DNA from: Methylocapsa sp.
Lineage (GTDB): Bacteria > Pseudomonadota > Alphaproteobacteria > Rhizobiales > Beijerinckiaceae
Assembly (NCBI GenBank): GCA_017353815.1
Contig: JAFMSB010000045.1
Coordinates: forward strand, 3,193-9,216
Length of the DNA: 6,024 bases
Reading direction: 5' to 3'
The position numbers and the translations under genes are program-made. Positions 1 to 5,439 of this stretch are shown here, piece after piece; positions within the stretch are counted from its first letter, which is position 1; each line of letters begins with the position of its first letter. Below the pieces are notes generated by a model that searched no databases, had not been told where the DNA came from, and saw nothing but the letters and a program-made list of their open reading frames with translations.

Positions 1-78
1 AACCGCAGCGCCGCTCGCGGCAGCAATCCGGGAAAGCGGGGTTGGGACAGGGGCCGGAAAGAGAAGATATCCGCTCAT
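1..78 (-). CDS. lpxD: LpxD, UDP-3-O-acylglucosamine N-acyltransferase (5' end only)
   Basis: Only the first 26 codons are inside the window; the gene continues past the left edge. The peptide starts MSGYLLFPAPVPTPLSRIAA and goes on ASGAAV. This matches the usual LpxD N-terminus, a short aromatic/proline stretch followed by an 'L..IA..(S/T)GA' helix that opens the uridine-binding domain. The ATG is preceded five bases upstream by TGAGG, a fair ribosome binding site. LpxD adds the N-linked 3-hydroxyacyl chain to UDP-3-O-acylglucosamine in the cytoplasm during lipid A synthesis. Its place directly after bamA is the standard proteobacterial order (rseP-bamA-lpxD-fabZ-lpxA), and this synteny carries much of the call because the catalytic left-handed helix repeats are not visible. 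Confidence 0.82.
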   Translation of the reverse strand, partial: MSGYLLFPAPVPTPLSRIAAASGAAV

Positions 79-83
79 CTCTG

Positions 84-88
84 CCTCA
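84..88 (-). promoter_or_regulatory. Ribosome binding site of lpxD
   Basis: On the minus strand TGAGG lies five bases before the lpxD ATG. It supports this start for the partial gene. Confidence 0.5.
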
Positions 89-121
89 GCCCCGGTAAAG
101 GCGGCTCGTGCTCCGCGACGG

Positions 122-162
122 CGGGCGGGCGAGAGAGCAATTGGCCCAAATCGTCCCGCCCG
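122..162. repeat. 8-bp inverted repeat in the bamA-lpxD gap
   Basis: CGGGCGGG at 122-129 and CCCGCCCG at 155-162 are perfect inverted copies separated by 25 bases. On the bamA transcript this would form a GC-rich stem with a large loop just after the bamA stop. No run of U follows, so it is not a convincing intrinsic terminator, and lpxD is probably read through. In such GC-rich sequence it could be chance. Confidence 0.35.
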
Positions 163-176
163 AAGATCCTCGGATC

Positions 177-2729
177 CTAGAATGTCGTGCCGCCGGTGAA
201 GCGGAAGAACTGGCTCTGATCCGCGCTGCTCTTGGTGATCGCCTTGGCGAAATCGAATCTTATCGGCCCAAGGGGCGAGGCCCAGATGATCGAACCGCCG
301 GCCGAGGTGCGCACCAGCCCCGAGTCGCCGCCGACCTTGAGGCAGTTGCTCTGGGTAAAATTCAGCGCCGGGAACGCATTTGGATGTCCAGGCAGCTGCA
401 CAGCCGCCAGGCCCGGGATGCAAACGGTCCCAGGAGCCAAGGCGCCAGAGGCCTCGGCAAAGGGAACTTCTTGCGCTTGAAGGGGCGAGAAGGGGAAGAT
501 CGTCTTTCCCTGATAACCGAAGAGCGAGCCCGCATCGAAGAACACGGCGCCTTTAAGGCCAAGGTCCCTTGGGACGAAGGCGAGCGGGAATTGAACCTCC
601 GCGCTCGCTCCCCAATATTTGGTGCCGCCAAGCGGATTGCCTTGGGAATTTGTCCCAAACGGGCCGAGCGAAATGTCGCGCGGACCTATGCCAAAGGGAG
701 CAAAGCCGCGCACGAGGCTCGGGCCGAGGTTGAAGTTATCGATGACGCGCAACTGATATCCGCCAAAAGGCTGCAGATCGCCGGCCTGGAGATGAATGAG
801 CCCGACGAAGGGGTCATAGATGTCATAGTAGTAACGCAAATCTCCGGTCGTGCGCACATAGCGGGCATCGCCTCCCGCCCCGGCGGCGTCCTGGCGCAGC
901 TCGGCAAAAAGGCCCTCCGTTGGGTTCTTGACATTGTCGAGCGAGCTGTACCCGAGCGTATAGCCAAATTGCGAGGTCAGGAATGGACCCTCGGCCTGTT
1001 TGATCGCCAGCGACGCCTCGCCATTGGTGAGGCAGTTGTAAAAGAAAGTGGCAGGAATTCCGTTAAACCCCGGCGTAATCCAGGGCAGGACGGGATTGGT
1101 GCAATCGTTAAACGGAGTGGAAGAGTTGTTTGCAACGGAAAGGTCCTGGCGGAAAATCGAGTAACGCGGGGACAGCGACAATTCCTCCGTGATCGGGAAC
1201 CCCAGCCGGAGCGTCCCGCCAACAATGAAATTGTTGTATAATGAAAACTGATAGGCATCCGTCTTCTTTGCGTAAAGATCAAAGCCCGCGGCGATCCTTT
1301 CGCCGAGAAAATAGGGCTCGGTGAAACTGAAATCGACGCCGCGGCTGAATTGCCCTTCCGAGACGGCGAGGCGCACGAATTGCCCGCGGCCCATGAAATT
1401 GGTTTCGCTTACCGAAACTTCGGCAATGAACCCTTGAGTGGTGGAATAGCCTCCCGACAAAGATAACGAGCCCGTCGGCTGGTCTTCGACTTCGACCACC
1501 ACGATTACCCGGTCGGGGGCCGAGCCCGGCTCGTTGGTGATCTTGACCTTCTTGAAGTAGCCGAGATTGTTGAGCCTGCGCTCGGCCCGGTCGATCAAGG
1601 CCTTGTTGTAGGCATCCCCCTCGCCGATCTCGAACTCGCGCCGGATCACGTAATCGCGCGTCCGGGTATTGCCGCGCACTTCGATGCGCTCGATGTAGAC
1701 TCGCGGTCCTTCGTCGATGACGAAGGCGATGTTCACCGTGCGCGTTGCCGGATCGCGGTCCCCGCGCGGGCGCACCTGATTGAATGGATAGCCTCTCTTG
1801 CCGAGCTCCTTGGTTAAACTATCGACCGTCTTCTGCACCAAATCGCCATTGTAGATCTCGCCGGGAGCCAGGCGCACCAATGGCTGCAGCGAGGCGCCAT
1901 CCACAGAGGGCAAATGCGACTCGACGGTGGCCGAGCTTACCGTATACTGAACACCCTCCTCGACCGTAATCGTAATTATATATCCGCCTTGGGCAGGATC
2001 GAACTGGGCGTCGGAGCCGACAACGCGAAAATCGGCAAAACCGTGTTTGAGGTAGAAACGGCGGATGAGCTCGAGATCCGACGCGATCCGGTCCGGATCA
2101 TAGACGTCGGACGTCTTGAAGAACGAGAAGAGATTCATTTCCGTCGTCTGCATGAGATCGCGCAGCTTTTCGGATGAAAAGGCTTGATTGCCGACGAAAT
2201 TGATGGCCTTCACGCCGGTCTTCTCGCCCTCGTCGATGGTGAAGACGACGTCCACTCTGCCGTTTGGCAGCTCGACGACGCGCGCCGTGACCGACGCCGC
2301 AGCCCGGCCGGCGCGGCGGTAAATATCCTTGATCCGCTCGATATCCGCATCGACCATCGCTTGGCTGAAAGGACCGCGGGATTTCGACTGGACTTCGGCC
2401 GCGAGCGTTTCCGACTTGATCTTGCTGTTGCCCTCGAACACGACACGGTTGATGACTCTGTTTTCGGCGACGGTTATGACAACCGTGCCCCCTTCATGGC
2501 TCACCTTGACGCTCGAAAACAAGCCGGTTGCATAAAGGTCCTTGACCCCCTTGTTGACCGAGGCCTGATCGGTGCCCGGGAAATAGCTTTCGATCGTTTC
2601 GGTATCGACGCGCTCGTTGCCGCGCACCACGACATTTGCCGCATAGGATTCGATATTTGCGGCGAAGAGGAAGAGCAGCGCGGCGGCAGCGGCGCCAATG
2701 CGGCTAAAGAGCCTATGTCGGTACTGCAT
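177..2729 (-). CDS. bamA: BamA, outer membrane protein assembly factor
   Basis: BamA is the essential core of the BAM complex and inserts beta-barrel proteins into the outer membrane. The 850-residue product has a signal peptide (basic start, hydrophobic core about 11-24, likely cleavage after Ser-Tyr-Ala30). Five POTRA domains follow at about 32-91, 92-171, 172-258, 260-341 and 343-418, each with the typical 'G(N/Y)..' strand and helix pattern such as VEFEGN-like VVFEGNSKIK and IEVRGNTRTRDYVIRREF. The 16-stranded barrel runs from about 420 to 850. It contains SFTEPYFLGER near 468-478, the lid-loop VRGF motif at 673-676, and a terminal phenylalanine, the usual outer-membrane sorting signal. 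The ATG at 2729 is chosen over an in-frame TTG at 2783 because AAGGGG lies eight bases before it and the signal peptide starts there. rseP lies upstream and lpxD downstream on the same strand. The mature protein has four cysteines, all in predicted surface loops. Confidence 0.97.
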   Translation of the reverse strand: MQYRHRLFSRIGAAAAALLFLFAANIESYAANVVVRGNERVDTETIESYFPGTDQASVNKGVKDLYATGLFSSVKVSHEGGTVVITVAENRVINRVVFEGNSKIKSETLAAEVQSKSRGPFSQAMVDADIERIKDIYRRAGRAAASVTARVVELPNGRVDVVFTIDEGEKTGVKAINFVGNQAFSSEKLRDLMQTTEMNLFSFFKTSDVYDPDRIASDLELIRRFYLKHGFADFRVVGSDAQFDPAQGGYIITITVEEGVQYTVSSATVESHLPSVDGASLQPLVRLAPGEIYNGDLVQKTVDSLTKELGKRGYPFNQVRPRGDRDPATRTVNIAFVIDEGPRVYIERIEVRGNTRTRDYVIRREFEIGEGDAYNKALIDRAERRLNNLGYFKKVKITNEPGSAPDRVIVVVEVEDQPTGSLSLSGGYSTTQGFIAEVSVSETNFMGRGQFVRLAVSEGQFSRGVDFSFTEPYFLGERIAAGFDLYAKKTDAYQFSLYNNFIVGGTLRLGFPITEELSLSPRYSIFRQDLSVANNSSTPFNDCTNPVLPWITPGFNGIPATFFYNCLTNGEASLAIKQAEGPFLTSQFGYTLGYSSLDNVKNPTEGLFAELRQDAAGAGGDARYVRTTGDLRYYYDIYDPFVGLIHLQAGDLQPFGGYQLRVIDNFNLGPSLVRGFAPFGIGPRDISLGPFGTNSQGNPLGGTKYWGASAEVQFPLAFVPRDLGLKGAVFFDAGSLFGYQGKTIFPFSPLQAQEVPFAEASGALAPGTVCIPGLAAVQLPGHPNAFPALNFTQSNCLKVGGDSGLVRTSAGGSIIWASPLGPIRFDFAKAITKSSADQSQFFRFTGGTTF

Positions 2730-2737
2730 AGATACTG

Positions 2738-2743
2738 CCCCTT
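2738..2743 (-). promoter_or_regulatory. Ribosome binding site of bamA (decides the start)
   Basis: On the minus strand AAGGGG ends eight bases before the ATG at 2729. This favours that start over the longer TTG form, whose 18 extra residues (ending in QGAVS) would lie ahead of the signal peptide. Confidence 0.65.
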
Positions 2744-2906
2744 GCCTGCTAAGCGCTCGCCCTGGGCGGCGACAGCTCGTCAATCAATCGATTCCGGCTG
2801 TCCGAGCTTTCTTGAACAGCCTTGGCTTGGCCCGCAATCGAAGTTTTGCGGTACATCAAGGTTTTTGCGAGATTGTGGCAGACAAGACACGGATATTGTG
2901 AGCAGT

Positions 2907-2929
2907 CCGTTAACGGATTAGGTTAACGG
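2907..2929 (-). promoter_or_regulatory. Candidate operator: paired GTTAACGG repeats upstream of bamA
   Basis: GTTAACGG occurs at 2909-2916 and again at 2922-2929, in the same orientation with a 5-bp spacer; the first copy also sits in the 10-bp palindrome CCGTTAACGG (2907-2916). The site lies about 180 bases upstream of the bamA start in a non-coding gap, a reasonable place for a regulator. Two TTAA cores recall the alphaproteobacterial CtrA box, but here they are 9 bases apart rather than the 7 of the TTAA-N7-TTAA consensus, so I do not call it a CtrA site. The binding protein is unknown. Confidence 0.35.
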
Positions 2930-2967
2930 CCCGCTTGAGTTCTGCCATGAGGGAGGGCGGCTCGGCC

Positions 2968-2983
2968 GGGCAGCAATCTGCCC
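2968..2983. repeat. Small hairpin in the rseP-bamA gap
   Basis: GGGCAG and CTGCCC form a perfect 6-bp stem around a CAAT loop. No U-run follows on either strand, so a terminator is unlikely. It may be a minor transcript structure ahead of bamA or chance. Confidence 0.3.
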
Positions 2984-2997
2984 TGGACTTCAAAGGC

Positions 2998-3033
2998 GCG
3001 GCGGTGCGTGATGCTGCGGCGGTGCGTGATGCT
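2998..3033. repeat. Exact 18-bp tandem duplication in the rseP-bamA gap
   Basis: The unit GCGGCGGTGCGTGATGCT is present twice head to tail without mismatch (2998-3015 and 3016-3033). It lies outside the genes, 64 bases past the rseP stop. The perfect identity suggests a recent slippage event rather than an old functional repeat. Confidence 0.85.
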
Positions 3034-3042
3034 TATGGGCGC

Positions 3043-3065
3043 TGCGGAAGCAAACCGCTTCCGCA
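3043..3065. repeat. 9-bp perfect stem-loop just after rseP
   Basis: TGCGGAAGC (3043-3051) pairs perfectly with GCTTCCGCA (3057-3065) around a 5-base loop. On the rseP transcript it appears 32 bases after the stop codon. The bases that follow (GCGCCCATAAGC) are not U-rich, so it lacks the second half of an intrinsic terminator. It could mark a processing point or partial pause between rseP and bamA; the strength of the stem makes it a real structure candidate. Confidence 0.55.
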
Positions 3066-3097
3066 ACCGCAAGCCAAACAGCGCGCGATCTGGCCGG

Positions 3098-4252
3098 TTA
3101 TCCCCAGTGCATGAGCTGGCGTGTGAGGCGCAGGATGTCGTTATAGGTAGCAAATATCATCAACGTTGTGACGAGCATTATTCCGATCTTGAACCCGAAC
3201 TGCTGCGCCCTTTCGTTCATCGCCTCGCCGCGCACGGCCTCGACGGCATAATAGACGAGATGCCCGCCATCGAGCAGCGGCACCGGAAGCAGATTCAGGA
3301 GACCGACCGAAATCGACAGAATGGCGGCAAGATTGAAGAGGGCGGCGGGACCGATCTTGGCCATCTCGCCCGAAACCTCCGCGATCCGGATCGGGCCGGA
3401 GAGCTGATCGGCCGACTCCCGGCCCAAAACCAGACCTTTGAGATAGCTGCCCGTCCGCGCGACGACATACCAGGTCTCCGACCCGGCAAGCCGGACCGAT
3501 TGGAACATCCCGTAGGTCTGAACGTGCCAATTTTCGGGCTTTGCGCGCGATTGGACGCCGAGCACTCCTGCGCGCGTGTTGCCGAAAGGCGTCTCGATAT
3601 CGCGCCTGCGCGGCGTTGCGACAAGCTGGAGGGTCTTGCCATCGCGCTCGACGGCGAAGGCAAGCGGCGTATCGCTTGCCGCCTGCACGATCCGCTGCAT
3701 ATCCTCGAAGCTGTCGATCCGCGTGCCGTCAATCGAAAGGATGCGGTCGCCCGGCAAGAAGCCCGCCGCTTCCGCGGCGCTGTCCGCGGCGACGCTGTCG
3801 ATGACCGGCAAAAGGATCGACCGGCCGTGGACATAAAAGACGCCGCTATAGATCACAATCGCGAGAACGAAATTGGCCAAAGGGCCCGCGGCAACGATCG
3901 CCGCCCGCTTCCATACCTTCTGGGCAAAAAAGCTCACCGCCCTTTCCTTGGCGGACATGGCCGCCGCGGCCCCGTCTTGCGCAAGAGCCTCTTGCGTCTC
4001 GCCATGGAATTTCACATAGCCGCCAAGCGGCAGCGCCGCCACCCGCCAATGGGTCCCATGGCGGTCGTTAAAGCCGAAGAGCTCGGGCCCGAAACCGAGC
4101 GAAAAGGCCTCGATCTTTACCCCGCAGAGGCGGCCAACCAGAAAATGCCCGAGCTCATGGAAGAAAACCACGAGGCCAAGAACGAACAGAAACGGCAAGA
4201 TATAGGTGGCGAGATAAATCGCGACCGACCCGAATGAGGCAAGCACGGACAT
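3098..4252 (-). CDS. rseP: RseP, site-2 intramembrane zinc metalloprotease
   Basis: RseP is an inner-membrane M50 protease that cuts transmembrane segments, releasing envelope-stress regulators (anti-sigma factors) and clearing leftover signal peptides. The 384-residue product shows the whole family layout. The first membrane helix (about 14-37) carries the zinc-binding HELGH at 32-36. A GGYVKF strand follows at 77-82, then a second helix with AGPLANF at 122-128. A periplasmic PDZ domain lies at about 145-230 (AAGFLPGDRILSIDG at 162-176). A third helix ends in NLLPVPLLDGGH, whose Asp328 is the third zinc ligand, and the last helix spans about 352-373. There is only one PDZ domain, against two in Escherichia coli (about 450 residues); this is normal in alphaproteobacteria. 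The ATG at 4252 has AGGAG five bases upstream. bamA follows on the same strand, the usual order, but cdsA and dxr are missing upstream. Confidence 0.96.
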   Translation of the reverse strand: MSVLASFGSVAIYLATYILPFLFVLGLVVFFHELGHFLVGRLCGVKIEAFSLGFGPELFGFNDRHGTHWRVAALPLGGYVKFHGETQEALAQDGAAAAMSAKERAVSFFAQKVWKRAAIVAAGPLANFVLAIVIYSGVFYVHGRSILLPVIDSVAADSAAEAAGFLPGDRILSIDGTRIDSFEDMQRIVQAASDTPLAFAVERDGKTLQLVATPRRRDIETPFGNTRAGVLGVQSRAKPENWHVQTYGMFQSVRLAGSETWYVVARTGSYLKGLVLGRESADQLSGPIRIAEVSGEMAKIGPAALFNLAAILSISVGLLNLLPVPLLDGGHLVYYAVEAVRGEAMNERAQQFGFKIGIMLVTTLMIFATYNDILRLTRQLMHWG

Positions 4253-4257
4253 TTGAA

Positions 4258-4262
4258 CTCCT
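4258..4262 (-). promoter_or_regulatory. Ribosome binding site of rseP
   Basis: On the minus strand AGGAG lies five bases before the ATG at 4252, a strong site that fixes the rseP start. Confidence 0.75.
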
Positions 4263-4337
4263 GCGCGGCGAACAGAACATTACCGGCTAGGTTTTGGGGC
4301 TTGCGTTGTCGCTCGCCGCTCGCGAACAAGCATACAA

Positions 4338-4351
4338 AGGCGCTCGCGCCT
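4338..4351 (-). terminator. Weak hairpin between yraN and rseP, possible terminator
   Basis: The 14-base palindrome AGGCGC-TC-GCGCCT gives, on the minus strand, a 5-bp GC-rich stem with a 4-base loop. It is followed by TTGTATGCTTGTT, which is T-rich but interrupted. It lies in the 272-base gap after yraN, so it could end or attenuate the yraN transcript ahead of rseP. The stem is short and the U-run is poor, so the call is tentative. The rest of the gap (4253-4524) shows no gene; a minus-strand open frame across 4287-4595 overlaps yraN out of frame and looks spurious. Confidence 0.22.
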
Positions 4352-4524
4352 GGCTCTTTGAATGGTTAAGGGCAGACGGCCTGTTCTCTATCTGCTGCTC
4401 TAATTCGTGTGCGAGAAGATAGTTCCCGCGAGGCGAGGCGGGGGTTGGCGTGCGGCAATTGAAGAGAGCTGCGGCAGTCAGTGTACCGATGCCGCTGAGG
4501 CGAAGCCGCTCAAACAGCGCTGGC

Positions 4525-5004
4525 CTATCCGATGTCGAGTTCGATAACTGCAATCTCGTGATGCGGCAGCCGCCAAGGAGCGATAAAAATGGCATCCCCT
4601 CGCCAAGTCAGTGCCGCCGCCCAGGGGTTTGAAGCCAGCCACGCCCTCGCGGTCCGCGAAATACGCCGCCGCTTAACTTCGGCAATCGAATCTCGCGCCT
4701 CGTCGAGGGTCGGCCGGATCTTCACCTCGACAAAAGCGACTGTGCCGGCCCGCCGGGCTATGATATCGATCTCGCCGCCTTTGGCACGATAGCGGCGGGC
4801 GAGAATGCGATAACCCTTCAAGACTAAGACCAGCGCCGCCAAACGCTCGGCCAGTTCGCCTTGGAAATTTGCCCGGCGCCTTTCGTTGATACGTTTCGAT
4901 GCGGGAGCTGTTCCCTCCTGCGCCTCAACAGATTTGCGGCGAGCTTGAGGGCCATCAGCAAAAAACTGGGGCCCGGTTGCGTGGCCCCTTCGCAGCTTAT
5001 GCAT
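4525..5004 (-). CDS. yraN: YraN/UPF0102 family, nuclease-fold protein of unsettled function
   Basis: The 159-residue product matches the UPF0102 (YraN) family, small cytoplasmic proteins with a Holliday-junction-resolvase-like nuclease fold. The conserved core is clear. The first helix has GELAERLAALVLVLKGYRIL (49-68) with Glu53; GGEIDIIARR follows at 76-85 with Asp80; and FVEVK at 91-95 has Glu93 and Lys95. Together these form the E...D...ExK arrangement of that nuclease superfamily, so the putative catalytic residues are present. The end, PWRLPHHEIAVIELD, is also typical. About 40 residues precede the core, longer than in many members. The ATG at 5004 is the only methionine in the frame, and its upstream AGG is weak, so a non-ATG start is possible. 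The role is not established. It sits on the same strand as rseP, 272 bases upstream, and diverges from the HdeA-like gene. Confidence 0.88.
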   Translation of the reverse strand: MHKLRRGHATGPQFFADGPQARRKSVEAQEGTAPASKRINERRRANFQGELAERLAALVLVLKGYRILARRYRAKGGEIDIIARRAGTVAFVEVKIRPTLDEARDSIAEVKRRRISRTARAWLASNPWAAALTWRGDAIFIAPWRLPHHEIAVIELDIG

Positions 5005-5021
5005 GAACCTATTGCATGAAC
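5000..5021. repeat. 9-bp direct repeat over the yraN start
   Basis: TGCATGAAC occurs at 5000-5008 and 5013-5021, 13 bases apart centre to centre. The first copy includes the yraN start codon; the second supplies another ATG on the minus strand, but out of frame. It may be an operator-like pair or a chance repeat. Confidence 0.35.
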
Positions 5022-5217
5022 GGCTAATTCAACGGCCCGGCCAATGGACCCGAATGGAAAGATTGCGCAAGTGCCGCTTCGAACCAATGCTGTTTAAAAG
5101 GACTCTAAAAACGTTTCACGCGACAGTTTTGTCCGCTTCCCGTCAACAATGTTTCAAGGGTGCAGCAAGATTTTGCCTTTGTCAAAGTAAGAACGGAGCA
5201 TATTCGTGTGCGGTCGG

Positions 5218-5270
5218 GAGCCCTGCGCATCCGCCCTTTAACCGCACTACAAGAACCCAGGGCAGGGCTC
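5218..5270. repeat. 9-bp inverted repeat in the yraN/HdeA divergent region
   Basis: GAGCCCTGC (5218-5226) and GCAGGGCTC (5262-5270) are perfect inverted copies separated by 35 bases. A transcript through here could form a stem with a large loop. There is no U-run after it and no recognised RNA family, so it is recorded only as a structure. Confidence 0.4.
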
Positions 5271-5285
5271 GGAAACGGGCCCCAA

Positions 5286-5313
5286 ACCCATATTACTTTA
5301 CCCATATTACTTT
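5286..5313. repeat. Exact 14-bp tandem duplication, AT-rich
   Basis: The unit ACCCATATTACTTT is repeated twice in tandem (5286-5299 and 5300-5313) with no mismatch. It lies in the AT-rich core of the divergent region and on the minus strand presents two TAATAT motifs, which resemble -10 boxes. No good -35 stands at the right distance for either, so a promoter is not called from it. Confidence 0.8.
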
Positions 5314-5318
5314 TATTA

Positions 5319-5331
5319 GCTTTGCTAAAGC
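5319..5331. repeat. Short hairpin just upstream of the TTGACA box
   Basis: GCTTT and AAAGC pair around a GCT loop. It lies between the 14-bp tandem duplication and the candidate promoter. The stem is only five pairs, so it may be a protein-binding palindrome or chance. Confidence 0.25.
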
Positions 5332-5337
5332 GGCGTA

Positions 5338-5368
5338 TTGACATTGTGGCCAAACAAAGCCTTAGACT
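5338..5368 (+). promoter_or_regulatory. Candidate sigma-70-type promoter for the HdeA-like gene
   Basis: A perfect -35 hexamer TTGACA lies at 5338-5343. Downstream, CTTAGA follows at 17 bases, or the better TATAAT match TAGACT at 19 bases (5363-5368). It sits at the downstream edge of the only AT-rich stretch of the window and points toward the HdeA-like gene. The -10 is weak, so this rests on the -35 and position. The TTG of this box is also the first in-frame potential start of the downstream reading frame, which makes that start unlikely. Confidence 0.4.
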
Positions 5369-5439
5369 TGGCGCTACGGGCCTTGTTGCGCGATTTGCGT
5401 CTTTCGCGCGACCCGTTTGGTTACGCATCGCATTTCGGG

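Larger units (their letters stand above)
2730..3097. other. Intergenic region between rseP and bamA
   Basis: These 368 bases carry no gene that I can support; open frames here are short or run into neighbouring genes out of frame. The region holds an 18-bp tandem duplication, two hairpins without U-runs and a GTTAACGG pair. It is long for a tightly coupled operon, so bamA probably has its own promoter here in addition to read-through from rseP. I could not pick a convincing -35/-10 pair. Confidence 0.6.
5005..5439. other. Divergent intergenic region between yraN and the HdeA-like gene
   Basis: No gene is supported in these 435 bases. The open frames present give low-complexity or arginine-rich peptides without family features. 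The region holds the repeats, small hairpin and TTGACA promoter candidate listed separately, with AT content highest around 5285-5345. It must carry the promoters of both flanking genes. A GGTTCGAA near 5080 on the minus strand resembles a tRNA T-loop, but its stem does not pair. Confidence 0.55.

Noticed and set aside
108..1241. 377-codon plus-strand open frame antisense to bamA
   Set aside because: It lies wholly opposite a full, certain bamA and its arginine/alanine/glutamate-rich translation has no domain; long antisense frames are common in GC-rich genes.
2730..2783. Longer bamA form starting at TTG 2783
   Set aside because: The added 18 residues precede a complete signal peptide, and the ATG at 2729 has a good ribosome binding site.
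2910..2926. CtrA box (TTAA-N7-TTAA) upstream of bamA
   Set aside because: The TTAA cores are 9 bases apart rather than 7.
3008..4237. 409-codon plus-strand open frame antisense to rseP
   Set aside because: It mirrors rseP nearly end to end, is highly charged and shows no family features; rseP is unmistakable on the other strand.
4287..4595. 102-codon minus-strand open frame between rseP and yraN
   Set aside because: It overlaps the yraN end out of frame and has no recognisable feature.
5050..5100. tRNA-like GGTTCGAA on the minus strand
   Set aside because: The flanking five-base arms do not pair and no acceptor or anticodon stem is found.
5179..5206. Second plus-strand promoter TTGTCA-N16-TATTCG
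   Set aside because: Both hexamers are imperfect and no gene starts at a sensible distance; the TTGACA candidate is nearer the HdeA-like gene.
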